NCBI RefSeq assembly: GCF_003397585.1
Contig: NZ_QJUV01000001.1
Coordinates: 1,302,001 to 1,366,000 of the forward strand
Origin: Gardnerella piotii
Lineage (GTDB): Bacteria > Actinomycetota > Actinomycetes > Actinomycetales > Bifidobacteriaceae
Length of the DNA: 64,000 nucleotides
Direction: 5' to 3'
Part shown: positions 47,111 to 56,371 of the stretch, piece after piece
How positions within the stretch are numbered: the first letter of the stretch is position 1
Layout of the letters: every line of letters starts with the position of its first letter
The notes under the pieces: generated by a model
What the model was told of the DNA's origin: nothing
Databases searched by the model: none
The model's input: only the letters and a program-made list of their open reading frames with translations
Program-made: the position numbers and the translations under genes

Positions 47111-49069
47111 TCACACTCCAAAAGCATAAGTCTTAGTGTCTTGAAGCTTACCATCTTTTGAATACGCTTCGAAATGAGTCCAATAAATTCCAGGATGAGG
47201 ACTCCACAAAGCCCATGGCCCCTTAAATTGGCTCACCCACTGCTTAGCGTTGTAATCGTAAATCTTAATAATCGTATATCCACTAGGATTATTCGTTACA
47301 GCGCCTAAGAGAACGCTACTTCCTTGCCAAGCTGCGTAAGTTCCAGAAACAATCGTTTTTCCAACAAACTCAGGCTCAACAGGATTATTTACTTGGTAGT
47401 GGAAGGCAATTGTTTTAGTTCCAAGAGACTTATAAGTGTAAGCATCGCGAACTTCGCAATGAAGCCAATAATCGCCATTGCTTGTTACCCAAGATGCCCA
47501 ATTGCCAACACTCCAATCAGAGATTGTATTCCATTGCTTAGTGGATAAATCGTAAGAAAGCCAACGATATTCCAAGCGTCTATTCAAATTGCCTGTAACA
47601 GCAGCTCCAACAGCAATATCGTTATTGCGAATAATCCACGTAAAGTCTACGCTAGTTTGCGTTACTGGAGAATTTGGACCAGTTCCAAACGCGCTAACAT
47701 CAACATTTCCATCAATACCAGATATGCGAGCCTTAGACGTGTACTGCCATCCGCGCAACGCCGTTCTAATGTTAAATAGCGGAGTTGCGCCGTAGCTAGC
47801 AACCCAACTTGCTCGATCGTGAATGTATTGAGAATTAAGCGGGCCTTTCAAATAGTTTGCATACGAGTAAATGCCAAGATTTGTGTATCCTGCGTTATAC
47901 AGCTGATTCCACCAAGACGAAACAATGTTTTGGTAAACGTATGGGCTAGTTGGAGCAGTGTGGCCAGCCCAAACCCATTTTTCAAGATCGTAGTAAACAG
48001 GATAAGAAAGGTCGCCTGGGCTAACGCCTGCACGCCTAAGAAGACTTGCAACGTCTGCGCCCTCGTTAGCACCATCTTCTGGTTTTTCGGCGTAAGAATA
48101 CATGTAGATTCCAAATGGAATACCTAAACGCTTGCACTCTCTAATATTTCGCAAAGCGTATTTATCGTAGCCGTTTTCCCAGCCGTAACTAATACGTATA
48201 ATCGCGCCTTCTACGCCAGCTGCCTTAGCTGCAGCCCAGTTAATTTCTTTTTGATGTTCGGAAACATCAATCACGCCACTAGCATTGTATGCAAACAGGC
48301 TTCCATTGCCATCATAGAATGCCTGAGTTCCGTTGTAGTCTCCCCACCTAGTGCCAAAGCCGTTTGTTGGCAAAGAAATCTTACGCACCGATCCATAAGT
48401 TGTATACGTGGAGGTTCTAGATTCTAAAGCTTGTGACTCCTGGCTCTTTTCGTTTGAGTCAGTTTCTTCGGGATTTTTTTGATTAGAGCTTATAAGAACA
48501 ACCTTGTTTCTTCTAAGAGAACGCTTATTTTCAACACGCTTTTTGCTAGAAATCGGAGTGTTATTGGTGGTAGAAGAATCAGCATTAGTGCTGCCCGAAT
48601 TTTCGCGCTTTATCTCTTTTCGCAAATCGCCAACAGTTATAGGCGTAAAGCGCTCACCGTTACTTTTAGCTAGTGGATCTGGCTGCTTATCTTTAGTTCC
48701 AACAAGCTTAGAGTCGGTAACAGTTTGGCCAGTTTTAAGTGACTTTAATTCTCCATTATCTGCAATCGCATACTTTGAAGAAACAACTTCGTCTTTGTTT
48801 GTAAAGGAAGATGCCACTTTTTTAGGCAACTTAGAATCATTGCGTGAATCGCCATTAGAAAACGCATTTAATTGATCTTCTTCAACAGTGTTAGTGCCAT
48901 TATCTGACAATTCCGCACTATTTTCACCATCTGCGACATCTGCGACTTTGGAAGCAACATTCTTAAAATCCAAACGATTTTCTACTTTAAACGCAGGAGC
49001 AGAATTTACAACAAGAGCTGTTGCTATAGAAACTAAACTTGCAATTACACGTACAATAAACTGTCCCAA
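47111..49069 (-). CDS. Secreted GH25 muramidase with long linker and C-terminal repeats
   Basis: A 652-residue exported peptidoglycan hydrolase. A hydrophobic N-terminus ending near NSAPA serves as signal or anchor. About 220 residues of Ser/Asn/Lys-rich linker follow. The GH25 lysozyme domain spans about 265-475: GVIDVSEHQKEINW supplies the first Asp and PVYYDLEKW the DxE pair. Two related C-terminal units follow (containing YDLSTKQWNTISDW and YDYNAKQWVSQFKG, with WASW/WALW), probably wall-binding. TTG at 49069 is preferred because GGAGGG lies just upstream; an in-frame GTG at 49084 has no ribosome-binding site. It converges with rmlA. Next to the wall-polysaccharide genes it may remodel the wall, though nothing ties it to them functionally. 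Confidence 0.88.
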   Translation of the reverse strand: MGQFIVRVIASLVSIATALVVNSAPAFKVENRLDFKNVASKVADVADGENSAELSDNGTNTVEEDQLNAFSNGDSRNDSKLPKKVASSFTNKDEVVSSKYAIADNGELKSLKTGQTVTDSKLVGTKDKQPDPLAKSNGERFTPITVGDLRKEIKRENSGSTNADSSTTNNTPISSKKRVENKRSLRRNKVVLISSNQKNPEETDSNEKSQESQALESRTSTYTTYGSVRKISLPTNGFGTRWGDYNGTQAFYDGNGSLFAYNASGVIDVSEHQKEINWAAAKAAGVEGAIIRISYGWENGYDKYALRNIRECKRLGIPFGIYMYSYAEKPEDGANEGADVASLLRRAGVSPGDLSYPVYYDLEKWVWAGHTAPTSPYVYQNIVSSWWNQLYNAGYTNLGIYSYANYLKGPLNSQYIHDRASWVASYGATPLFNIRTALRGWQYTSKARISGIDGNVDVSAFGTGPNSPVTQTSVDFTWIIRNNDIAVGAAVTGNLNRRLEYRWLSYDLSTKQWNTISDWSVGNWASWVTSNGDYWLHCEVRDAYTYKSLGTKTIAFHYQVNNPVEPEFVGKTIVSGTYAAWQGSSVLLGAVTNNPSGYTIIKIYDYNAKQWVSQFKGPWALWSPHPGIYWTHFEAYSKDGKLQDTKTYAFGV

Positions 49070-49194
49070 AATCCCTCCAGACACATGTTTTACGTGTTTA
49101 ACTGTTACAACAATACCAACATGCGCAAACAGCTTAAAACATGTGTGTATGAAAACAAAATGGAATCAAATAAGAACAAAAGTAAGAATAAAAG

Positions 49195-49268
49195 TGGAGC
49201 GGATGACGGGAATCGGACCCGCGTCATCAGTTTGGAAGACTGATACTCTACCATTGAGCTACATCCGC
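49195..49268 (-). tRNA. tRNA-Gly (anticodon TCC)
   Basis: A 74-base tRNA with acceptor stem GCGGATG/CATCCGC, D arm GCTC-AATGGTAGA-GT and anticodon arm TCAGT-CTTCCAA-ACTGA. This gives anticodon TCC, which reads GGA and GGG. The T arm is CGGG-TCCGATT-CCCG. The discriminator is T and CCA is encoded (49195-49197), unlike the tRNA-Ser gene in this window. Confidence 0.97.
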
Positions 49269-49421
49269 AATATGCAAATTTTGCAAGCTATTAATACCTT
49301 GCAAAACAGCAACTCGAACAATTATACAGACTACTTAGACCTAAATCAACTTTCGACACTCCACTTAGATACTCAAGAGCGTTGTAACACACGATGACAT
49401 GCCTGCTTTTGTTTACCATTT

Positions 49422-49456
49422 GACCCAAAAAAGGAACAAACGCGGGAAAAGAAACA
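49422..49456. repeat. Degenerate copy of the GTACAAA palindrome
   Basis: CATTTGACCCAAAAAAGGAA followed by CAAACGCGGG matches the right half of the TTCCGC...GCGGAA module with several changes. It lies in the 216-bp gap between tRNA-Gly and acpS, where no gene is seen. Confidence 0.55.
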
Positions 49457-49484
49457 AAACCAGGCAGTGCAAATCGCAAAATAT

Positions 49485-49958
49485 CTAAGCTATTTCTAGA
49501 ATCACAAACGCAAAGGCGATTGCAGATGCGTCTTCAAGCAAACCATCGTGACTCAAAGAAACATGCCATCTAATAGAAAGACCATTCTGCGTCTTAATCA
49601 TAGGAACCGTGCTCAAAGATTGCATAAGCTTCTCGTTAACAGCAGTATCAAGATGAACGCTTGGGCATCCATGCGAATCATCTAAAATCTCAATACTTGC
49701 CCAAGGAGTGTTGTCTAAAGTATACGGATATTGCAAACCAAGAGTGCTCATCGCTTCGCACCACGCTTTTATAACCGCCTCTTTACCAGCCCAGCGAGCC
49801 GCAATATGAATCGCCTCAGCGTCGTTTTTTAAGTGTGCTCGCATAGCGCACTGCCTAAGCTCACGCGTAGAAAATAGCGAGCGCCACCCATTGCCATCTT
49901 GCATTTGCTGCGCAAAATCCGCAACATTAACAACATCGCAACCAATGCCTGCAATCAT
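49485..49958 (-). CDS. acpS: Holo-[acyl-carrier-protein] synthase
   Basis: A 157-residue 4'-phosphopantetheinyl transferase. MIAGIGCDVVNVADF holds the first metal-binding Asp; RWAGKEAVIKAW is the central motif with the catalytic Glu/Lys; HVSLSHDG is near the end. It adds the phosphopantetheine arm to the acyl carrier domain of the fatty acid synthase, which in bifidobacteria is usually encoded right next to it. Here the 5.9-kb amylopullulanase gene lies between the two. ATG at 49958 has AGGAAG upstream and matches the family N-terminus; GTG at 49967 overlaps that site. Confidence 0.94.
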   Translation of the reverse strand: MIAGIGCDVVNVADFAQQMQDGNGWRSLFSTRELRQCAMRAHLKNDAEAIHIAARWAGKEAVIKAWCEAMSTLGLQYPYTLDNTPWASIEILDDSHGCPSVHLDTAVNEKLMQSLSTVPMIKTQNGLSIRWHVSLSHDGLLEDASAIAFAFVILEIA

Positions 49959-49991
49959 TGAACTCACTTCCTAACTACTCTGGGCACTACA

Positions 49992-50087
49992 CTTGCGTTA
50001 TATTTGTCTCATCAATGATGCAAATATAACGAATTTTGGCCAAAAAACGTTACAAACGTCTCACGGCTGAGACAAATATAACACAAG
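49992..50087. repeat. Long inverted repeat upstream of acpS
   Basis: CTTGCGTTATATTTGTCTCA (49992-50011) is matched by TGAGACAAATATAACACAAG (50068-50087), 18 of 20 positions pairing. A third half-copy, CAAATATAACG (50021-50031), can pair with the left arm instead. The right part also contains GTCTCACGGCTGAGAC. These alternative pairings lie just upstream of the acpS start, where the promoter or leader should be. No gene is seen here. Confidence 0.8.
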
Positions 50088-50109
50088 CGTAGAGCGCGAA
50101 TGATGTGAC

Positions 50110-50150
50110 GCACTTTGTACCAAATTTGCCCTAAATTTGGTACAAAGTGC
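50110..50150. repeat. Perfect 18-bp-stem copy of the GTACAAA palindrome
   Basis: GCACTTTGTACCAAATTT pairs perfectly with AAATTTGGTACAAAGTGC around a five-base loop. This is the best-preserved copy of the module that forms the 54-bp array at 5461-5620. It lies 47 bp beyond the amylopullulanase stop. A CAAAGCGCTTTG remnant of another module follows at about 50163. Confidence 0.93.
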
Positions 50151-50196
50151 GGAAACGCAGTCAAAGCGCTTTGCTCTAAAACCCAAAGTCACAAAT

Positions 50197-53100
50197 CTAT
50201 CTAAATGCAACTTTATAGCGAACAATAATTGCAGCAAAAGCAAGCACAATGAATACCGCAAATACAGCAATAACACTACTGCCAGTTTGCAAATGGAAAC
50301 TATCACGTCTCGAATCACTATTGTTAACAACAGTAATATCCGTCCATGCTAGCTGCTTTCCATGTTCGTCTACAAGCAAAACAGTGTGTTTACCAGAGTA
50401 CCCAGATGGGAATTGAGCATCAAATTGAGGCTTGCCATTCACCATGCGAACAGCAACAAACTTTGAGCCATCGGCACCCTTAAGCAAGCGTGGAGACGAG
50501 TAAATGTACGCGTAAGCATAAACTACTCCATCACGCTTCAAACGCTCAGTAAACTCGCTGTTCACAACTTTAATTTTCACACTGTTAACAACTCCAGCAG
50601 TTGCAACGTTATTGTTACCAACACTAAGAGTTCCCTTTAATTCTGGATTAAGCTGCTGAACTGTTCGTGGAGCAACAGGCACTGGAGCAGATTCTGCTGG
50701 TTTAGCTGGTGCAGAATGATTTTGCTTATCTTGACGAGTTTGCTTTGAGTTAGCTGTCTCAGACTGTTCAGATTTAGCTGGTGCAGAATGCTCAGCTGGA
50801 GTTTCAGTCTTAGACTGACCTGGCTTAGTCTGACCTGGCTTAGTCGGAGTTTCATGCTCAGACGGATTGTGCTGAGGCGTTGGTGAAGGAGACGGAGCAG
50901 GAGCAGGCGTCACTTGACCAGGCGTTTGCCCATGCCCAGGTGCCGGAGCTGGCGCTGGATGAGGAGCCGGCTTTGGACCAGGCTCAGGAGTTGGAGTCAC
51001 AGTACCAGGCGTTTGCCCATGCCCAGGCGCAGATGGATTTGGATTCTGCGTACCAGGCTGCGTACCAGGCTTAGATTTATCCTTCAACTTATTAATATCT
51101 AAAGGATTCATCTTATATTTGAGAACATCATCAGCCTTAAGATTTGCAAAAGGATTATCGTCCTTCTTTTCAGCATCCTTCACAAGCACAGCAGTCGAAA
51201 GAGCAGAAACCTTGTAATTTCCATTGTCATCTACAGTAATTTCAGGACACTTTGATACTTCATCGCTGTTAGCTTTTCCATCGGCAATGCGCACACGATA
51301 CTTTCCTTTGCCAATATTCACAGTAGATTCACTACTATTAGCATTGAAAATAAACACATACGTTTTATTGTTGCTATCAACGCTAAACGCATTAATTCCA
51401 TCACTGCTCTTAATCCAATGCATATTCTTATTAACATCAGAATATTCGGAATCGCGTAACGCTGGAATCTCGTTTCTTAGCTTTATCAACTCTTTGAAGT
51501 ACTCAACAGCATCGGAATTCTTATTAACCAAATCCCACTTAACGGAATTGTCGCCGTCGCCAGCATTGTAACTATTAGCATTACCATTCTTGCTTCGTAA
51601 GAACTCTTGACCAAGCTCGAAGAATGGCATACCATGCGCAAACATTACAAGCGAATTAGCAAGCATTACTCGCTTCTTAAGATTCTCTTCTGTCTCATTA
51701 GGCAAGGATTTCTTCAACTTATCGTAAAGATTAAGATTGTCGTGAGCTTCAACATATTGCACAGTCTGACCAGAATTCGCGTAGCGCCTACCAGTGCAGC
51801 TTGCATTTCCAGGCTGGCAGCCGTAAAGATTTTGCATTACCAGATTGTCGCTATATCTGTTTCCAGACACGAATCCAGTAACACCATCATCTCCCTGGCC
51901 TTTTACAACATCACGGAAGGAATCGTTAAAGAACGCAACGCCATTATTGCCAGCAAGCTTATACGCATTAGGCTGAATAGTGCGGTTTCCATAAGGCAAT
52001 TGGCTCATATCCCAGCCTTCGCCAAGAATAATCGAGTTCGGGTCAATTGCATAAACAGCTTCACGCACTTCCTTAATGGTTTCAAGGTCAATCAATCCCA
52101 TCAAATCAAAACGGAAGCCGTCAATACCGTACTCTTTAGCCCAATACTTTACAGAGTCAACAATATACTTTCGCATCATTTTGCGCTCTGAAGCAGTATC
52201 GTTTCCGCAACCAGATCTATTAGACAAGCTGCCGTCATCGTTGTAACGGAAGTAGTAACCTGGCACAGTTTGGCCAAAAGCGTTCTTTTGCGCGTTATAA
52301 ACATGGTTATAAACCACGTCCATAATCACGCGCAAGCCAGCATCATGCAGGCCTTTAACCATTTGCTTTAGTTCCGTAATGCGCTTAGCAGGATTTGCTG
52401 AATCAGATGCATACGATCCTTCTGGAACATTGTAGTTTATTGGATCATAGCCCCAGTTTTGGTGAGGATTATCTTTGTCGTTCTTCTCTACATAGTCAAC
52501 TTTAAAATCTTCATTCACAGAACCAAAATCATACATTGGCATGATTTGCACGTGAGTGATGCCGAGAGACTTCAAATAATCCAAACCAGTTGGCTTGTTC
52601 CCATTCTTAGTGTCAGATTGGATTACACCAAGATACTTTCCGCGCTTTGCAACATCTACTCCAGAACTTTCGTGAATTGAGAAGTCGCGAATATTCATCT
52701 CTGCAATAGTCGCATCAGTTGGGCGCTTATCAAACGATGCCTTACGAGATACAGGTGTTGCCATATTGCCACCGAATACAACGGATCTCATTCCGTTTCT
52801 AACGGCAGCTTTTGCATAAGGGTCTGGAGAATTATTTACAGTGCCATCTGCAAAATGAACCTTGTATGTGTAAGCAGTGCCAGCTTTTGCATCACCTGTA
52901 GTAATACTCCACACGCCAAGCTTTCCAGCTTCTGTACCAAGAGTCAGATCTTGCGTTTTATCTTCTTGTGCTTTTTCATCAGTTGACTTATAAGTTACTA
53001 ACTCCACTTTTGTAGCAGTTGGAGCCCAAAGCTTGAAAGTCGTAGAATTACCATTTACAACAGCACCCAAGTCATCGCCTGTGTACGCATACTTTTGATC

Positions 53101-56046
53101 GAACTCATCAGTGCGAACAATCTTAGAGCCTTTAACAGTTGAAGCAGAAACTGTCTTAGGCATTCCACCAACACCCTTAATGTTGATTTCATACATTTTC
53201 TTAAGATCTAATTCGTTCTTTGCAGTGATTACGATCCTATTATCCACAACAGCAACTTGCGAAATATCTATTGGCTTGTGGCTATTGGCATCTTTACTTG
53301 TAACATCAGTTACAGTAACATTTTCCTTCTTTACTTCTGAAGGGTCGCCGCTCACATTTACAGTAAATTCCTTAAAAGACGTAATATCAGCGTTAAAAGC
53401 ATTAGCCTTTGTGTTGATTACGTTTGGGCTTAAGTAAACTCTACTATCTCCCTGCATAAGCCAAATTTCAGCGTTACCAGTTTGACCATCTTGGCTTAAA
53501 GTGATTGCCTTTGCAGGAATCGAACGATCGCCTTCGCCAGGATCTTTAGCAACCCAATCGTTTCCTTGCATGGAATAGCGCACAATAAACTTCGGATCTT
53601 TCACACCAGAATCATTGTGGAACGTATATTCTGCAATCTTTCCGAAATCATCATGAGCCGTAAAATCTTGCTTCACACCACTCTTATCACTATACCAAGT
53701 CCAAAGATTCCAACCAGCGTAATCCTTGTTTGTTCTGCGGTAGTGAACAGTAACGTTCAAGGTTTGAATCTTGTTAAGCTTTTCAGCAACTTCAGATGGC
53801 GGTTCAGCAAAAGTATCTTCATTCCCGCTTATAACCCAAGCTTCGCCAACACCATCTTCGATTTGCCAGATATAACGATCTTTGTTTCCGTCTTTATGCC
53901 AATTTTTATTATCAGATCCTGGATCAGCGGTAATAATAAATCCAACTTTTCCACCCTCGTAAGTGCCATCAGCCTCAACTGTGTAAGTCTTACCAAAAGC
54001 GTCTTGACCATTGAACTTATGCCAAGCACCATCTATTTCATTACCTTGAGCATCTTTAAGACCCCAAATATAGACACCTTTATTCGTGTTTTTTTGATTG
54101 TAGTGAATAACAATCTTCGTCTTTAATGCAGAAGGTTTTGAAGATTCTGCTTTGCAAGGAATTTCAGCAGATTCAGAACCTTTCAAATCTGCATCTACTA
54201 CATAATTCTTTGCGCCAGCTGGAATAGTAAAATTACCATTATTTGAATTATTTGAATTATTTAAGTGATACCACTTATCTCCACCGTCATTAAATACAGC
54301 AGTAATTTGCTTGCCATTATTAGGAATTGTTCTTGCAAACCAATCATTGCAAACTTTGCGCATTGGTCTACCAGGAACTGCAGTCCAAGATCCATTGCCG
54401 ATTTGATAATGAATATTTACTGAGCTTGGATTACCTGCTTTATTTTTAGCATTAAAATAGACAGTTGTTGACTGGTCTTTAGCATCGTCAACATTGTATT
54501 TTGTATCAGATTCATCACGTGCTGTATTAGATTTTACTTTTTCATAAATATTGTCCTTAAGCGCATCCACATGCAAAGCAATTGCAGAATAAGGAGCAAT
54601 AGTCGCAGCAACTTTGCCATCTGTAACTTTAACAGTCTTAGAGCAATTTCCAGCCTCATAAACGTTGCAATAGTCACCATTTGGCAAATCAGTATTATAC
54701 AAAACTTTCTTTGCGTTTGGCGTATTGTTTATTGCTAAGAATCCCTTGCCTGCACGACTAAAAGCAATGTTATTATTGCCGTCATCTTGCCAATTAGTGA
54801 CTTGAGCACCATTTACAGCATTAAAGAATCCAATCATTCCGCGAATAGAAGTCCAACGCTGAGTGCACTGCCAACCAGTTGTTGGGGAACAATCTACATC
54901 TTCAACTTTATCTTCAGTCGCTCCAGGCGCACCATCATCCTTACGACCATTCTCAAACCTATACCCCGAGTAAATGTTTGGATTCCCATACGGGTAGCCA
55001 AGCATAAACGCGTTTGCAAGCTCGTAGCGAGGACCATCCTTATAGGTAAGCGTGCGCACATAATTTTCTCGAGGAGTATCCCAATTAGTAACAAAAATTG
55101 AAGCTTTATCGCTTGGAACAAGTCCATCAGTAATATTCTTTAGATTCGATATTGAGCCATAAAAATCACTCTTTAATCGGTACGAATATTGGAATTCGTT
55201 AACTTCGCCTTCCTTTAAATGCTGATCTGGCTGTATTTCTTTAGCTTCAGAAGGATCACCAATCGTCTCCTGCATCCACCAAATCTCATCCGCATTTTTA
55301 CCAGATTGTTTTGCAGCTTCAGCTTTAATCGCAGCCATATCTGTTGGAGAAATATGTTTTACTGCGTCAATACGGAAGCCAGCAACACCTAGCTCTAGCA
55401 AATAAGCAAAGTACTTACCTAAAGTCTCGCGCACATTCTGCTTTGATGTATCCAAATCGAGCAAACCAACAAGCCTGTGAGTCCAAACTTCCTCAGCATT
55501 CGTATAATCTTTAATATCTTCAGTACTCTTATGGAAATCATCCTTTTTATATCCAGCATCTGGGAAAGACTGATCTTTAGCGCTATATTTACTTCCACCA
55601 ACACCCTCTGTATGAGTGTCACCAGCACCAGTCATGTGATTAATAACAGCATCAGCAATGATCCCAACACCTGCAGCATTGCAAGCAGTAATCATCTTCT
55701 TAAAGCCATATTCATCGCCAAGCTTTGACTTTAATTTATAGCTCACAGGCTGGTAAGAAGTCCACCACTGAGTACCACTTACATGCTCATTTGGAGGAGA
55801 CACCTGCACATAACTCACGCCCTCAGGACCATAAGTTGTTTTGCACTCTTGAGCAATACTCTTCCAATTTTGCTGAAATGCAGTAACAATAACACCCTTA
55901 CGGTTAAGAGTTAGATTGCTAGATTGAGAATTACTAGACTCACTACTAGCGCTTGCATTGCCAACAACAGCAAAACCTGTTATTAACATTGCACTCGCTG
56001 CAATCATAGAAACTATTTTCGACGCAAGGTGGCGATGAGCGACCAT
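50197..56046 (-). CDS. apuB: Cell-anchored amylopullulanase (GH13 amylase plus GH13 pullulanase)
   Basis: A 1949-residue secreted enzyme for glycogen and starch. Signal peptide: residues 1-33 (ends NASASS). First catalytic domain, an alpha-amylase, about 45-490, with GFRIDAVKH (nucleophile Asp), WMQETIG (acid Glu) and TNWDTPR. Then a CBM25-like domain (about 525-605), two CBM41-like domains (about 640-740 and 760-870), a CBM48-type domain (STTFKLWAPTATKVE, about 1000) and the pullulanase (about 1100-1600). The pullulanase has FRFDLMGL (Asp near 1310), ILGEGWD and EAHDNLN. A Pro-rich tract with repeated GHGQTPG (about 1660-1740), a further domain and a terminal helix with basic tail anchor it. 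It cleaves alpha-1,4 and alpha-1,6 links. ATG at 56046 is chosen over 56052 for AAAGGA spacing. It lies between acpS and fas, flanked by mosaic repeats, which suggests later insertion. Confidence 0.93.
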   Translation of the reverse strand: MVAHRHLASKIVSMIAASAMLITGFAVVGNASASSESSNSQSSNLTLNRKGVIVTAFQQNWKSIAQECKTTYGPEGVSYVQVSPPNEHVSGTQWWTSYQPVSYKLKSKLGDEYGFKKMITACNAAGVGIIADAVINHMTGAGDTHTEGVGGSKYSAKDQSFPDAGYKKDDFHKSTEDIKDYTNAEEVWTHRLVGLLDLDTSKQNVRETLGKYFAYLLELGVAGFRIDAVKHISPTDMAAIKAEAAKQSGKNADEIWWMQETIGDPSEAKEIQPDQHLKEGEVNEFQYSYRLKSDFYGSISNLKNITDGLVPSDKASIFVTNWDTPRENYVRTLTYKDGPRYELANAFMLGYPYGNPNIYSGYRFENGRKDDGAPGATEDKVEDVDCSPTTGWQCTQRWTSIRGMIGFFNAVNGAQVTNWQDDGNNNIAFSRAGKGFLAINNTPNAKKVLYNTDLPNGDYCNVYEAGNCSKTVKVTDGKVAATIAPYSAIALHVDALKDNIYEKVKSNTARDESDTKYNVDDAKDQSTTVYFNAKNKAGNPSSVNIHYQIGNGSWTAVPGRPMRKVCNDWFARTIPNNGKQITAVFNDGGDKWYHLNNSNNSNNGNFTIPAGAKNYVVDADLKGSESAEIPCKAESSKPSALKTKIVIHYNQKNTNKGVYIWGLKDAQGNEIDGAWHKFNGQDAFGKTYTVEADGTYEGGKVGFIITADPGSDNKNWHKDGNKDRYIWQIEDGVGEAWVISGNEDTFAEPPSEVAEKLNKIQTLNVTVHYRRTNKDYAGWNLWTWYSDKSGVKQDFTAHDDFGKIAEYTFHNDSGVKDPKFIVRYSMQGNDWVAKDPGEGDRSIPAKAITLSQDGQTGNAEIWLMQGDSRVYLSPNVINTKANAFNADITSFKEFTVNVSGDPSEVKKENVTVTDVTSKDANSHKPIDISQVAVVDNRIVITAKNELDLKKMYEINIKGVGGMPKTVSASTVKGSKIVRTDEFDQKYAYTGDDLGAVVNGNSTTFKLWAPTATKVELVTYKSTDEKAQEDKTQDLTLGTEAGKLGVWSITTGDAKAGTAYTYKVHFADGTVNNSPDPYAKAAVRNGMRSVVFGGNMATPVSRKASFDKRPTDATIAEMNIRDFSIHESSGVDVAKRGKYLGVIQSDTKNGNKPTGLDYLKSLGITHVQIMPMYDFGSVNEDFKVDYVEKNDKDNPHQNWGYDPINYNVPEGSYASDSANPAKRITELKQMVKGLHDAGLRVIMDVVYNHVYNAQKNAFGQTVPGYYFRYNDDGSLSNRSGCGNDTASERKMMRKYIVDSVKYWAKEYGIDGFRFDLMGLIDLETIKEVREAVYAIDPNSIILGEGWDMSQLPYGNRTIQPNAYKLAGNNGVAFFNDSFRDVVKGQGDDGVTGFVSGNRYSDNLVMQNLYGCQPGNASCTGRRYANSGQTVQYVEAHDNLNLYDKLKKSLPNETEENLKKRVMLANSLVMFAHGMPFFELGQEFLRSKNGNANSYNAGDGDNSVKWDLVNKNSDAVEYFKELIKLRNEIPALRDSEYSDVNKNMHWIKSSDGINAFSVDSNNKTYVFIFNANSSESTVNIGKGKYRVRIADGKANSDEVSKCPEITVDDNGNYKVSALSTAVLVKDAEKKDDNPFANLKADDVLKYKMNPLDINKLKDKSKPGTQPGTQNPNPSAPGHGQTPGTVTPTPEPGPKPAPHPAPAPAPGHGQTPGQVTPAPAPSPSPTPQHNPSEHETPTKPGQTKPGQSKTETPAEHSAPAKSEQSETANSKQTRQDKQNHSAPAKPAESAPVPVAPRTVQQLNPELKGTLSVGNNNVATAGVVNSVKIKVVNSEFTERLKRDGVVYAYAYIYSSPRLLKGADGSKFVAVRMVNGKPQFDAQFPSGYSGKHTVLLVDEHGKQLAWTDITVVNNSDSRRDSFHLQTGSSVIAVFAVFIVLAFAAIIVRYKVAFR

Positions 56047-56130
56047 CTGCATATCCTTTCCTCCGTTGGCACAAACATGCTTCTATATTGTTTTATTGCC
56101 ATGCAAAACATGAAAATTAATGGTGACACA

Positions 56131-56168
56131 ACTATGTTTCACTTATTATTACAAACCAACTTTGGTTT
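56131..56168 (-). promoter_or_regulatory. Possible promoter and operator of the amylopullulanase gene
   Basis: Read on the minus strand, TTGGTT and CATAGT are 17 bp apart, upstream of the GGAGGAAAGGA ribosome-binding region. The -35 overlaps an inverted repeat AAACCAA/TTGGTTT (56153-56168, two-base centre), a layout typical of repressor operators such as those of the LacI family. Sugar control is only an inference. The remaining gap DNA up to 56295 is AT-rich with no gene seen. Confidence 0.35.
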
Positions 56169-56298
56169 ACGCATAAGATTGCTTATTTTGAACGCAAATC
56201 GCCATAAGCACCTTGAATTTTCCGCAATTTTGCACGTAAGGAGCCATTATAACACTTTTGCAATTTTTACAAAAGTCAAAAATATAACTGCCATATTA

Positions 56299-56353
56299 GC
56301 TACGCTCTAAGAGCGAAGGCAGGTCGTCGCGCGCGAACGCCACGACCTACCTT
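56299..56353. repeat. Mosaic element fragment between fas and the amylopullulanase gene
   Basis: GCTACGCTCTAAGAGCG is followed by AAGGCAGGTCGT (56316-56327) and, after a GC-rich loop, ACGACCTACCTT (56342-56353). The last two form an inverted repeat identical to the boundary motifs of the larger mosaic elements at 7.2, 17.5 and 18.8 kb. It lies 19 bp after the fas stop codon. Confidence 0.88.
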
Positions 56354-56371
56354 CAAGATTCTATCTGAGCG

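Noticed and set aside
50110-50150. Rho-independent terminator of the amylopullulanase gene
   Set aside because: The 18-bp stem is perfect but no T-run follows on either strand, and the same module occurs at places that are not gene ends.
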